The notes under the pieces were generated by a model that saw only the letters and a list, made by a program, of their open reading frames with translations, searched no databases and was not told the DNA's origin. Of a stretch of 63,055 bases of DNA, positions 26,185-35,043 are shown piece after piece; the stretch's first letter is position 1; each line of letters begins with the position of its first letter. The stretch spans positions 1 to 63,055 of the forward strand of contig JAFPZF010000018.1 of NCBI GenBank assembly GCA_017417385.1, in the 5' to 3' direction. Made by a program: the position numbers and the translations under genes. This DNA comes from Bacteroidales bacterium. Its GTDB lineage: Bacteria > Bacteroidota > Bacteroidia > Bacteroidales > Marinilabiliaceae.

Positions 26185-27783
26185 ATGAGACTGAACGGCG
26201 AGCATAGCGGTGTAATTTGGCGAACTACGGCGATAGGAGTCGTAGTCGCGTTGCTCATGCCGATGCTCGTCAGATGTCAGAAAGAAGATGTAATCATCAA
26301 AAAAGAGCAGGAGAAGCCAAAAGTCCAGGCGGACAGCTTGATAACCGTCCGAGACAGGACGGCTTACAGTGCAACGATAGAGGGCATATTCTTCGAGGAT
26401 GCGAAAGAAGACGAGAAGATTGGCATCAAGTTCTCTCTCCAGAACAACAAGTACATCAGGACGGCTGGCATAGACTCTGTCGCAACTTGGATAGGCAACG
26501 GCCGCCACAGGGTTGAGTTAAGCGGGCTATACACAGACACGACTTATTACTTCTGCACCTACAGGACGAAGGGCGACCTGACAACTCACTCCGACGTCAT
26601 GTCGTTCCGGACAACGAGGGTGTCTGTCGTAACTGATAGTGCGACAGACATCTATGCTTACGGAGCACAACTGGGATTAAGGCTTAGCGAACCTCTCGAC
26701 AAGAAACAGTTCAGGGGACGATGGGGTGTCTTCTACTCGACTCGTCCAAGAGCCATTAGGGAGTACTCCGCAATATGCGACTCGATATTATACTCTGACG
26801 GACTGACTTACGCCTATCTGGCTAAAGGCATGAGGGCTCACACGACATACTACTACAAAGCTTTCATCGTCTATCAGACTGCATATCAGCAAGACGTATA
26901 TGTGCACGGCGACTGTCTCGAAATGAAAACGGCAGGCGTAGGCGTCGAGACTCGTGGCTCTCAAGACATAGGTGTCTACGACGCGAGGGTGAACGGCTAC
27001 GCTAATGTGTATTTCAGAGACATGGAGGACTATGGATTCCTGATCTTCACGAGGCCAAGAGAGGTGACGATCGACAGCGTAGGCTCCAAGACAACGGATC
27101 AGAAGATATGGATTGTCCGCCCAGACAAGCTTGCAGAAAAGGGAAGAGGCGAGTTCTCGGCGAAGATTACGGGTCTCGACTCGAAGACTAGATATTTCTT
27201 CAGGGCCTTCGCAAGAAACACAGAGGTTATCGGAGGCATCCCCTACACTGACATGTTCTATGGGAAAGTCGACACTCTTCAGACCGCTCCTCTGACTATC
27301 AGCACAGAAGGTGACGTGGACCTGGGGCTCTCTGTCTTGTGGTCTGCCAAGAACGTCGGCGCTAGCAAAGAGACTGAGATTGGAACGGAGTCTGCTTTCA
27401 GCAACCGTGAGTCTATAGCCTTCGCCGAGGGTGAGAGACTGCCGACAAGCGAGGAAGCTAAGGAACTTGTCGACTCGTGCGTGTGGACTTGGATAACTCT
27501 TAGAAAACAACCTGGCGTCGCAATAACGGGGAAAAACGGCAACTCTATATTTCTCCCAGCAACACGAAAGATGGAGGGCGCCAACAAGTACGTCTGGGGC
27601 GCATACATGGTCAATGGCGAAGTCGAAGCTAACAAGGCCGCCGACACGACTTATTACTTCGTAGACATTATCCGCTTCGGAGCTGACGAGATGAGGGATA
27701 ACCAGGCGGCAAAAACCGCTGAGGCTACAACTCTGATAGACTTCAAGACGGGCGTCCGCCCAGTCCGAGATAAACAACAGTAG
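26185..27783 (+). CDS. large lipoprotein with FN3-like repeats and a FISUMP-type domain
   Basis: A 532-residue surface or periplasmic protein. An N-terminal hydrophobic segment ends in LVRC, a weak lipobox (Cys about 31), so lipidation is likely. Three or four beta-rich repeats follow, each closing with TTYYFCTYRTKG-like or TRYFFRAFARN-like text, which recalls fibronectin type III-like repeats of Bacteroidetes lipoproteins. The C-terminal 150 residues (VDLGLSVLWSAKNVGA, LPTSEEAKELVDSC, GNSIFLPATRKM, VWGAYMVNG) match the Fibrobacter-major-paralog (FISUMP) pattern. Substrate or partner unknown. Three bases separate it from the SGNH hydrolase gene, so they likely form a pair. Confidence 0.75.
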   Translation: MRLNGEHSGVIWRTTAIGVVVALLMPMLVRCQKEDVIIKKEQEKPKVQADSLITVRDRTAYSATIEGIFFEDAKEDEKIGIKFSLQNNKYIRTAGIDSVATWIGNGRHRVELSGLYTDTTYYFCTYRTKGDLTTHSDVMSFRTTRVSVVTDSATDIYAYGAQLGLRLSEPLDKKQFRGRWGVFYSTRPRAIREYSAICDSILYSDGLTYAYLAKGMRAHTTYYYKAFIVYQTAYQQDVYVHGDCLEMKTAGVGVETRGSQDIGVYDARVNGYANVYFRDMEDYGFLIFTRPREVTIDSVGSKTTDQKIWIVRPDKLAEKGRGEFSAKITGLDSKTRYFFRAFARNTEVIGGIPYTDMFYGKVDTLQTAPLTISTEGDVDLGLSVLWSAKNVGASKETEIGTESAFSNRESIAFAEGERLPTSEEAKELVDSCVWTWITLRKQPGVAITGKNGNSIFLPATRKMEGANKYVWGAYMVNGEVEANKAADTTYYFVDIIRFGADEMRDNQAAKTAEATTLIDFKTGVRPVRDKQQ

Positions 27784-27785
27784 AC

Positions 27786-28445
27786 ATGATTAAAAGATTT
27801 GCTATTATGGCAATCGCGGCGATGTCTTTCGTCGCTTGCACCGAGAAAAGAGACCTCCGCATAGCTTGCGTAGGCGACTCGATAACTGAGGGTATGGGCA
27901 TCGAATGGCAGAGCGAAAACTCCTACCCCGCCCAGCTCGACAAGAAACTAGGCGACGGCTTCGAGGTGATGAACCTCGGCAGAAGCTCGACGACTATGAT
28001 GATCGACGGCGACTTCCCCTACTGGTCTGCCAAGGAGTTCACCGACGTGTTCCGCTACCACCCAGACCTGATTATCATCAAGCTCGGCACCAACGACGCT
28101 AAGCTCAAGCAGTGGAACCCTGCGAAGTATCGCGAGTCCTACCAGCATACTATCGACACCTTCCTGACGATAACACCCAAGCCTGACATCATGCTCTGCA
28201 AGGCTGTCCCACCTCAACAGACTAGATGGGAGATAACTGACTCGATTGTCAACGGCGAAGTCAACCCGATTGTCGAGGAACTAGCTAAGAAGAATAACCT
28301 GAAACTGATCGACCTCTACGAGGCTGTCGGTCACAAGGAGGAGCTGTTCGTGAAGGACGGCATCCACCCTAACGCCGCTGGCGCCGCCGTCATGGCCGAG
28401 GAAGTGGCTAAGTTCGTCAGGGACTTTGCGAAAAGCAAAAAGTAA
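27786..28445 (+). CDS. SGNH/GDSL-family lipoprotein hydrolase
   Basis: A 219-residue esterase-fold lipoprotein. The signal peptide ends SFVAC (Cys18). Block I is GDSITEG with the nucleophile Ser32, block III is LGTNDAK with Asn103, and block V is DGIHPNAAG with Asp191 and His194, so the catalytic set is complete. Family members deacetylate or de-esterify sugars, lipids or peptidoglycan; the substrate is not shown. It directly follows the FN3/FISUMP lipoprotein gene, suggesting action on the same surface material. Confidence 0.9.
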   Translation: MIKRFAIMAIAAMSFVACTEKRDLRIACVGDSITEGMGIEWQSENSYPAQLDKKLGDGFEVMNLGRSSTTMMIDGDFPYWSAKEFTDVFRYHPDLIIIKLGTNDAKLKQWNPAKYRESYQHTIDTFLTITPKPDIMLCKAVPPQQTRWEITDSIVNGEVNPIVEELAKKNNLKLIDLYEAVGHKEELFVKDGIHPNAAGAAVMAEEVAKFVRDFAKSKK

Positions 28446-28610
28446 CTGTCTATAAGTTTCTGAAGTTTTCTAGAAGAGTGAATAGCTTCTCACAATAAGG
28501 GACCTATTCTCTCTTCTTTTTCTTATTATGATAGCAGAAATTGATATGACGGGCAGCAACATCTAATATGCCCCTCTATTACAATCTAATGTGTATATAA
28601 CTGTAGTGTC

Positions 28611-29792
28611 ATGAAGGTAGCTATTGTCGGTGGTGGAGCTGCTGGTTTCTTCGCAGCTGTAAGCATCAAGGAGATGAGACGCGACATCGAGGTCTGTATC
28701 CTCGAGAAGGGTGAGAGGGTCCTCCGTAAGGTGGAGATATCCGGCGGAGGAAGGTGCAACTGCACTAACTCTTTCGAGCACGTCAGCAACCTTCAGGATG
28801 TCTACCCGAGAGGCCACAGGCTGATGAAAAGGCTGCTCGGCATCTTCGGACAACGTGAGACGATGGAATGGTTCGAGAACCACGGCGTACCTCTCGTCAC
28901 GCAAGACGACGACTGTGTCTTCCCTAAGTCTCAGGACTCCCACTCTATCACCGACTGTCTCATGGAGTCCGCAAGAGCGTTAGACGTAAACGTCCTCAAA
29001 GGCACTAAGGTCGACAGTCTGGACGATGTGATGCGCCGGTTCGACAAGGTGATATTCGCGACTGGCGGCGGAAGAAGCGACGAGCACTACCGCCTCCTCT
29101 CCGACGCTGGCATCGAGATTGTTAAGCCTGTCCCCTCTCTCTACTCCCTCGCTATCAACGATGAGAGTCTCAACGCTATGAGCGGCATCGTGGCACAAGG
29201 CGTCACCATCTCCTATACTGGCGAGAAGATAAAGGCATTTGGCGACCTGCTGCTGACTCACAAGGGTATCAGCGGACCTGCCGCCATGAGACTGACTAGC
29301 TACGCCGCAAGAGAATGGGCTGCCGCAGGCTTCTGTCACGACATCGCTATCAACTGGACTGGCACCAACGAGGATAGGATTAGGGAGGAGATCTCTAGGG
29401 CTGTCAAGGACCAGGGCGCCAAGATGATTGCTAACATCCGTATCGAAGGCCTCTCAGCCCGACTATGGGAGCACATCACCCGCCGCAGCGGCATCGATGG
29501 TGACAAACGTATGAAGGACCTCGGTAAGAAGGATATCAACAAGCTGACTGAATGTCTGACTAACGATAGATATCTCGTCTCGGGTCGAGCTATGTCAGGC
29601 GACGAGATTGTCACGTGCGGCGGCGTCTCGCTCAAGGAGTTCGACAGTAAGTCTTTGGAATGTAAGAAAATCCCTGGTCTGTTCTTCGCTGGCGAGGTGA
29701 CCGATGTCGACGGCGTGACTGGCGGCTTCAACCTCCAGGCTGCATGGAGTATGGCAAGAGCTGCAGCAACGGCTGTCGCATCAGCTACGTAG
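28611..29792 (+). CDS. HI0933/BaiN-family FAD-dependent oxidoreductase
   Basis: A 393-residue flavoprotein. It begins with the dinucleotide-binding VGGGAAGFFAAVSIKE, then the family signature EISGGGRCNCTNS, and ends with the FAD segment GLFFAGEVTDVDGVTGGFNL followed by QAAWSMARAAATA. This is the aminoacetone-oxidase/YhiN/BaiN group, whose physiological substrates are mostly unknown. It stands alone after a 165-base spacer in which I see no strong promoter. The assignment to the family is secure; the reaction is not. Confidence 0.92.
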   Translation: MKVAIVGGGAAGFFAAVSIKEMRRDIEVCILEKGERVLRKVEISGGGRCNCTNSFEHVSNLQDVYPRGHRLMKRLLGIFGQRETMEWFENHGVPLVTQDDDCVFPKSQDSHSITDCLMESARALDVNVLKGTKVDSLDDVMRRFDKVIFATGGGRSDEHYRLLSDAGIEIVKPVPSLYSLAINDESLNAMSGIVAQGVTISYTGEKIKAFGDLLLTHKGISGPAAMRLTSYAAREWAAAGFCHDIAINWTGTNEDRIREEISRAVKDQGAKMIANIRIEGLSARLWEHITRRSGIDGDKRMKDLGKKDINKLTECLTNDRYLVSGRAMSGDEIVTCGGVSLKEFDSKSLECKKIPGLFFAGEVTDVDGVTGGFNLQAAWSMARAAATAVASAT

Positions 29793-29845
29793 GCTCCTGT
29801 CCCGCCCTCTCTCCTCTGATAATGTCCGAGCCAAGAACTCGCCCC

Positions 29846-30880
29846 CTACTTCCGCTGTTTCTTTTCGAGCCGGTAGTCTTCTATCAGTCCCTCTGATATC
29901 CAGCGCGCCATGGCCTCCCTGTTCTTGGCTATGAGGAACCTCTGACGGTCAAGGCTGTTCTGGAGGTTGCCGAGCTCTAGAAAGACGCCGACGGGATTGG
30001 TCTCCCTCAAGACGTACAGGTTCCGCTCCTTGACGGTCCCCGTGAAGCCTCTGTTCGGCTGATGCTTCTTGTACTTCTGCTCCATCTTGTCGCGGAGGAT
30101 GTTCGCAAGCCGCTCACCTCTGACGCTCTTCATGAAGTGATAGAAGAAGATGTCTATCCGCTCGTCTTTCGACCGGCTGTCGATATGGATAAAGACTGAA
30201 CGGCAATAGCCCTTGCGCTCTGTCTTATACAATCCGTCTATGCTGTCTGCCCGCTGCCCTAGTCGCTGGACCTGGTCGAGCGGTATCTCAGCCCCGAGGC
30301 AGGTCTCATGATCGTCATTGGCGAGGACAGCGTCATCTCTTATCCCGTCATCGGGGTCGCGTATGACGACGTGGACGAGCGCCTGATGGCTGATGAGGTA
30401 ACGCGCCAGCCTGAGTATGACGTCGTATGCGTACTCGTCCTCGCTGAGGACTGCTTCTCCATAGTTGGTCTGCGCCCCGGGGTCTGGCCCTCCATGCCCA
30501 CTGACGAGGTAATATGTCGCCCCCTTCAGCTTGTCGTCGACATAATCTACATGCTCATACGCCTTACCGAATATGGGGACTATCTGATACTTCTTTGGCT
30601 TGGGTGGCGTGGGGTTCGCCGGGAGGTCTGACTTCTCGGGTAACGAATATTTGACTCCGAGGAGCAACTGGTTGTCCTTCCCGAGCCGCGTCTTGTTTAT
30701 CCTTATGAACGGCTCGGAATACACCGCCGGGTCAAGCCCCGCCCGACGTAGTAGCACATCAATACGGTCACCGTCCTTCGGAGTGACGGTCTTCCGCTTT
30801 ACGTCCGCGAAAGCCGCCATGCAAAAGGTCAGGCAACAGATAAGGGAGAAGACGCGTATGAGAGAAATTCTGATTCTCAA
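29846..30880 (-). CDS. N-acetylmuramoyl-L-alanine amidase (Amidase_3)
   Basis: A secreted zinc amidase, 344 residues, that cleaves the bond between MurNAc and the stem peptide. A signal peptide (about residues 1-26, ending CMAAFA) precedes a LysM-like or AMIN-substitute segment and a proline-rich linker. The catalytic domain starts YYLVSGHGGPDPGA with zinc ligand His129; further expected ligands are Glu in VLSEDEYAYDV and His in SVFIHIDSRSK, and the catalytic Glu in GVFLELGNLQN. Text resembles AmiC-type enzymes, with HIDSRS in place of the common HAN. A good promoter lies just upstream. Confidence 0.9.
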   Translation of the reverse strand: MRIRISLIRVFSLICCLTFCMAAFADVKRKTVTPKDGDRIDVLLRRAGLDPAVYSEPFIRINKTRLGKDNQLLLGVKYSLPEKSDLPANPTPPKPKKYQIVPIFGKAYEHVDYVDDKLKGATYYLVSGHGGPDPGAQTNYGEAVLSEDEYAYDVILRLARYLISHQALVHVVIRDPDDGIRDDAVLANDDHETCLGAEIPLDQVQRLGQRADSIDGLYKTERKGYCRSVFIHIDSRSKDERIDIFFYHFMKSVRGERLANILRDKMEQKYKKHQPNRGFTGTVKERNLYVLRETNPVGVFLELGNLQNSLDRQRFLIAKNREAMARWISEGLIEDYRLEKKQRK

Positions 30881-30891
30881 AAAAATGTGTC

Positions 30892-30933
30892 TTTTGTCAT
30901 GACAAAAATATACAGAATCTGTTGGATATACAA
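30892..30933 (-). promoter_or_regulatory. amidase promoter overlapped by a perfect palindrome
   Basis: On the minus strand a TTG box (30933-30931), a 20-base spacer and -7 box TATTTTTG (30910-30903) match the Bacteroidetes promoter. The perfect 16-bp palindrome TTTTGTCATGACAAAA (30892-30907) covers the downstream half of the -7 box and the likely start point near 30897, as a repressor site would. Confidence 0.65.
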
Positions 30934-30989
30934 CTGTGTCACGTCCTCCCGACGAGAAAAGTGGTGTTTTCCGCCTCTTTCCGCCCCCA

Positions 30990-31050
30990 CCTGCGAATGG
31001 CTCTCCATTCCTTCCATCCCTATGCCCGTGGTTAGACTTCTATTAGCGTT
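30990..31050 (+). repeat. CTGCGAAT-led TTAG array
   Basis: CTGCGAATGGCTCTCC, about 20 bases of spacer, then TGCCCGTGG and the units TTAGACTTCTA, TTAGCGTTGGT, ATAGCGTTCCC. The last two units are degenerate. It lies between the amidase gene and the TlpA-like gene. Confidence 0.7.
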
Positions 31051-31137
31051 GGTATAGCGTTCCCAACTCCCCGAGTATGATGATTTCTGTCCCTTCACAT
31101 CCTCCGCCTCCCGTCTCCCCCTTCCTGTATATATGCA

Positions 31138-31171
31138 AAGATGCGCACCACCCTCCGGCAATGCGCATCTT
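31138..31171 (-). terminator. terminator of the TlpA-like gene
   Basis: AAGATGCGCA pairs perfectly with TGCGCATCTT across a 14-base loop, 23 bases past the stop of the minus-strand gene; on that strand it is followed by a short T-run (TTTGCATAT). Confidence 0.8.
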
Positions 31172-31193
31172 CTCTCTAACTACCTACTCTCCC

Positions 31194-33527
31194 CTACTCT
31201 ATTCTCTCTATCAATTCTTTCAGGCTCTCTATCTGTCTCGCATCTACTTTGATGTCAAGCAGTTTCCCTTTTTTGTCGATAAGCCGGTAGCTCGGGTAAC
31301 TGCGGACTCCGAGATAGTGCTCGACTGCTTCCTGCTGACCCCGAGGCAGGTTATAGTGAACTACGTTCTCCCCAATGACGTTATACTCCTTGATGATGTT
31401 CTTCCAGCTCTCCTCGTCGCTGTTGTTCGCGAGATACATATAGACTATGTCATGACCCGCCAGCTCTCTATACTCCTCCTCGAACTTCGCTATCGCCCTC
31501 TTGCATGGCATGCACCACGTCCCCCATACGTCTATCAGCACTATCCTCCCCTCGTAGGGCTCAAGTATCTTCCGGAGTATCTGCCCCCCGTCTGTCATCT
31601 CTGCCAACTCTCCATTGCTCTTCAGGCTGCTGTTCCCCGTGATGTCTCTTCCTGACAGCTCTACGTACTTCCTGTTCTCTGCCATGACTATCTCCCTCAG
31701 CGCTTCGGTCTCTATCCCCTCAGCCACCTTCATCGTCTTGTCTCTCAACGGCTTATGTGTATGCATTATCTCGTTGCAGACGACCGCCGCCTTCGCTACG
31801 TCCCTCAATGCGCTGTTGTCTCTATACATGGAGTCTACTATCGCTATCTTGATGGTTATCGGGTCCAAGACGTCCTCGATATACTGTCGGACATCCTGCC
31901 GTCCCTCGAGCTTATTCAGCGCTTCTATGTCAGCTGAGTATTTCTCTAGTAGCTTCACGACCTTCTCGCGCTCGCCCCCTGCCGCCTGAAACTCTTTGTC
32001 TATCTCGATGAACTTCTTCAGTAGCACCACGTCCGCCTCGCTAAGGTTTATCTCGCCCTTCTCGCCCTTCCGGATTACATCCTTGTACTTAGCTATCTTC
32101 TGTGTCTTCCCGCTCACCTTCTCCGCCTCATACTGCGAGTAATACATGTACCATCCGAACTCTCTGCTCAGTGTATATGGCGTCCTGACGTTCTTCGCCA
32201 TCTCCCCCTCGACGTACTCCATTACTTCCTTCGGCGTCTGCTCTGTGTGAAACGAGCATGTCATCATGACTCTCTCACCCATATTGCTTGCTATCCCCAT
32301 CCTGTGAAAGTCCTCAAATCTCTTCGAGACGTTCGGATGCTTGCTCATTATGGCGTCGAGTCTCCTCAACGTCTTCTCATACGCCTTCCTCCATTCGCCT
32401 GCATACTCCTTTGCCTGCTCCTCTGTCAATTGTTTCTCTTTTGGTGGCCTACTGTGTACGTATTCTAAAGTATTTGCTATAAGCTCGTTCTGGACCCTGC
32501 TATTACTACCCATGAAGAGTCTCTTCCCTGTCTTATAGTCTATGACGAGGACGTATGTCTCCCCAGGCTCCACGACACTCCGCAGATGCGAGCGCCGCCA
32601 GTCTATATACACTTCCTGAGTGTTCTCTACTGGCATCTTGACGACGAACTGTCCCTCCTTGTCTATCTTCCCGTACGCACTGATCTCTTCCCTCGACATC
32701 ACTATGCTGTTTGCCGTGACGCCAAACTCCGGACTTATCATCAGCTCTATCTTCGGACAGTTCTTCAACCATCCTATGATGGTCACCGTGTCGCCCATCT
32801 TGTAACCATTGTCCCTCCACTCGCTCATGTCCTTGGTCGGATACTCTGGCAGTGCCTCGCCAGCTATCTTGCTGCACGCCATGGTCCTCCCGCCTATCTT
32901 TATCTTTCTCTGCCCCTCGCTCCCTCGCTTCTCTTTCCCTATCTCGACCTTCGTTCCCTGCTCTGTCTCTATTTTCCACTCGTCGCCCTTGTTCGTCATC
33001 TTCGCTATCTTCTCTATCCTGTTGTTGACGACGACATGTCTCTCCGCGACTCCGAGCACCCAGTCCCCGCTCGCCTCGTCCCTCCAGTACGTGTCGACGA
33101 CGCCGGTCTCCTTCCCGCCTTCCCGTATCGCATAGATTCTCAGCCCATACTGATCTCTCATGTTGAACATCTTGACGTCCTCCCCTATCGGCTCAAACTC
33201 TATCGTGAACTTCTTGTTCGTCATGTTGACGCCTAGGTCGACTTGCTTCCCGAGCTCTATTCCCCTCGCTCCCTTCGCTGCATACTGTGCGTCTCCTGCT
33301 TCGAGGGCTACCTTCTCCCCTATTCCGATCCTGCCCCTCGCCCTAACGTCCATATCGACCTCAGTCCTGTCTGTGTAATGTCGGACTTGCTCGACCTTGA
33401 TCTCATCCGGCTTCCCGCCCGTCACGACCTCGCTCCACGTCGCCCGTAGCATCGCCGCCTCCTGTCCGCTCACGACCGTGCTGACTACTATCGCCACTGC
33501 CATGGCTGCCAATACTCTTATTCTCAT
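31194..33527 (-). CDS. large periplasmic TlpA-type thioredoxin-domain protein
   Basis: A 777-residue exported protein. A signal peptide (about 1-21) precedes more than 600 residues of beta-rich then helical text I cannot name, and the last 140 residues are a TlpA/ResA-like thioredoxin fold: VLIDVWGTWCMPCKRA holds the redox pair Cys-Met-Pro-Cys (about 668-671), followed by YNLPRGQQEAVEHYLGVRSY and PSYRLIDKKGKLL with the cis-proline. Such proteins reduce envelope disulfides, often for cytochrome c assembly. Genes of this kind, with long N-terminal domains, are frequent in Bacteroidetes. It is divergent from tsaD. Confidence 0.85.
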   Translation of the reverse strand: MRIRVLAAMAVAIVVSTVVSGQEAAMLRATWSEVVTGGKPDEIKVEQVRHYTDRTEVDMDVRARGRIGIGEKVALEAGDAQYAAKGARGIELGKQVDLGVNMTNKKFTIEFEPIGEDVKMFNMRDQYGLRIYAIREGGKETGVVDTYWRDEASGDWVLGVAERHVVVNNRIEKIAKMTNKGDEWKIETEQGTKVEIGKEKRGSEGQRKIKIGGRTMACSKIAGEALPEYPTKDMSEWRDNGYKMGDTVTIIGWLKNCPKIELMISPEFGVTANSIVMSREEISAYGKIDKEGQFVVKMPVENTQEVYIDWRRSHLRSVVEPGETYVLVIDYKTGKRLFMGSNSRVQNELIANTLEYVHSRPPKEKQLTEEQAKEYAGEWRKAYEKTLRRLDAIMSKHPNVSKRFEDFHRMGIASNMGERVMMTCSFHTEQTPKEVMEYVEGEMAKNVRTPYTLSREFGWYMYYSQYEAEKVSGKTQKIAKYKDVIRKGEKGEINLSEADVVLLKKFIEIDKEFQAAGGEREKVVKLLEKYSADIEALNKLEGRQDVRQYIEDVLDPITIKIAIVDSMYRDNSALRDVAKAAVVCNEIMHTHKPLRDKTMKVAEGIETEALREIVMAENRKYVELSGRDITGNSSLKSNGELAEMTDGGQILRKILEPYEGRIVLIDVWGTWCMPCKRAIAKFEEEYRELAGHDIVYMYLANNSDEESWKNIIKEYNVIGENVVHYNLPRGQQEAVEHYLGVRSYPSYRLIDKKGKLLDIKVDARQIESLKELIERIE

Positions 33528-33555
33528 ATCTGTTTCTATTTATTAGTTTATTAGA

Positions 33556-33614
33556 GTAGTGTAATACACGAGTATTATACTACAAAGTAAGATCCTTTTT
33601 TTGACTCTCGCAAA
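33556..33614 (-). promoter_or_regulatory. promoter of the TlpA-like gene with inverted repeat at its start point
   Basis: Minus strand: TTTG at 33614-33611, a 20-base spacer, and TTACTTTG (33590-33583), one base off TAnnTTTG. The inverted repeat GTAGTGTAATAC/GTATTATACTAC (33556-33567 and 33572-33583, 11 of 12 pairs, loop ACGA) starts at the last base of the -7 box and covers the expected start point. It could be an operator or a 5' stem-loop in the mRNA. Confidence 0.6.
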
Positions 33615-33686
33615 TATTTATTTGAAATAATTTCTATTCCCCCTCCCCTCTGCCTTTCTATTGTTCCTTCCTATCCAAGAAAACAC

Positions 33687-33694
33687 TAACTTTG
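33687..33694 (+). promoter_or_regulatory. -7 box of the tsaD operon
   Basis: TAACTTTG, 24 bases before ATG 33719. The -33 box is poor (a TTG at 33661-33663, spacing 23). It overlaps an upstream in-frame ATG at 33692, which supports the later start. Confidence 0.55.
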
Positions 33695-33718
33695 CATAGG
33701 ACTAATATTGTATTTTCT

Positions 33719-34732
33719 ATGCCGGTAAATATTCTCGCTATCGAATCTTCGTGCGATGACACGTCGGCGGCCGTCATGCAAGATGGTCGTGTTCTTTCTA
33801 ACGTCACCGCGAGTCAGGCTGTGCACCTCCGCTACGGCGGCGTAGTGCCCGAATTGGCGTCTCGCGCCCACGAACAGAACATCGTACCGGTCGTCGACAA
33901 GGCTCTTGCCGATGCTGGCATAGACCGCAAGGACTTGAACGCCGTCGCCTTCACTCGCGGACCTGGTCTGATGGGGTCCCTCCTCGTCGGCGTATCTTTC
34001 GCCAAGAGCTTTGCCCTCTCCCTCGGACTCCCTATTATCGAGGTCAACCACCTGCAGGCGCATATCTCGGCGCATTTCATCCCTGAGGACGACCGTCCGA
34101 CGCCTTCTTTCCCGTTCCTCTGCCTCCTCGTCTCGGGCGGCAATAGTCAGATTGTTCTCGTCAAGGACTATCTGGATATGGAGATTATCGGTCAGACTAT
34201 CGACGACGCCGCTGGCGAGGCTTTCGACAAGTGCGCCAAGGTGATGGGTCTCGGCTACCCGGGCGGCCCTGTCATAGACAAACTGGCTAAGGAGGGCAAC
34301 AAGGACGCCTTCTCCTTCGCTCACCCAGCTATCCCCGGCTACAACTATAGCTTCAGCGGTCTCAAGACGTCTTTCCTCTATACGCTCCGCGACGAACTGA
34401 AACTGAATCCTAACTTTATCGAGGAACGTAAGAACGACCTCTGCGCCTCCCTACAGAAGACGGTCATTGAGATTCTGATGAAGAAGTTCATCTCGGCCGC
34501 CAAGGACAAGAAAATTAAGACTATCGCTGTCGCCGGTGGCGTAAGCGCCAACTCCGCCCTCCGCGAGGCTATGCAGGTCGAGGGCGGCAAGCGTGGCTGG
34601 CAGGTCTATATCCCTCGCTTCGCCTATACGACTGACAATGCCGCTATGGTCGGCGCCGCAGCCTATCGTAAGTATCTCGCCGGCATCTTCGCCGACCAGA
34701 GTGTCGCACCTTATTCTAAGACTACTCTATGA
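33719..34732 (+). CDS. tsaD: tRNA N6-threonylcarbamoyladenosine synthase subunit TsaD
   Basis: The ASKHA-fold protein that transfers threonylcarbamoyl to A37 of ANN-decoding tRNAs with TsaB and TsaE. It begins VNILAIESSCDDTSAAV, has the metal-binding pair in VNHLQAHISAH (about residues 110 and 114), the nucleotide segment LLVSGGNSQIVLV, DDAAGEAFDKCAKVMGLGYP and the closing VAGGVSANSALREAM. ATG 33719 is preferred because an upstream ATG (33692) falls in the promoter. Its TGA overlaps the ATG of the following PqqD-like gene, an unusual coupling of a housekeeping gene to an accessory operon. Confidence 0.97.
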   Translation: MPVNILAIESSCDDTSAAVMQDGRVLSNVTASQAVHLRYGGVVPELASRAHEQNIVPVVDKALADAGIDRKDLNAVAFTRGPGLMGSLLVGVSFAKSFALSLGLPIIEVNHLQAHISAHFIPEDDRPTPSFPFLCLLVSGGNSQIVLVKDYLDMEIIGQTIDDAAGEAFDKCAKVMGLGYPGGPVIDKLAKEGNKDAFSFAHPAIPGYNYSFSGLKTSFLYTLRDELKLNPNFIEERKNDLCASLQKTVIEILMKKFISAAKDKKIKTIAVAGGVSANSALREAMQVEGGKRGWQVYIPRFAYTTDNAAMVGAAAYRKYLAGIFADQSVAPYSKTTL

Positions 34733-35043
34733 GCCGCTTCTTTAGGTCTCTGGACAACTACGCCGTCAGCAACATTGGCGACGAAGCTGTCCTCGTCCCG
34801 ACGTCCTCCGGCGTCGCTCAGATGAGCGATATGCTGAACTTGAACTCTACGGCCGCCTTCATCCTCCGACTCCTCGAAGAGGGACGCTCCGACGATGATA
34901 TTGTCGCCAGTGTCTTGGATGAGTATGACGCCCCCGACGCTGATACGGTGCGAGAGGATGTCGACGCCTTCATATCTGAACTTATATCAAGAGGCTTTTT
35001 TAAACTCATAACGGAGGGCGATTCTTCAAGTGGCAATGGCTGA
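34729..35043 (+). CDS. PqqD-family peptide-recognition protein
   Basis: A 104-residue PqqD-like protein: SNIGDEAVLVPTSSGVAQMS forms the beta-strand part, LNSTAAFILRLLEEGRSDDD and AFISELISRGFF the helices. PqqD proteins are the RiPP recognition element that presents a precursor peptide to modifying enzymes. The ATG overlaps the tsaD stop (ATGA), and the gene runs into the HprK-like gene by 8-14 bases. No precursor peptide gene was found next to it. It could also act on a non-RiPP peptide or protein. Confidence 0.85.
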   Translation: MSRFFRSLDNYAVSNIGDEAVLVPTSSGVAQMSDMLNLNSTAAFILRLLEEGRSDDDIVASVLDEYDAPDADTVREDVDAFISELISRGFFKLITEGDSSSGNG

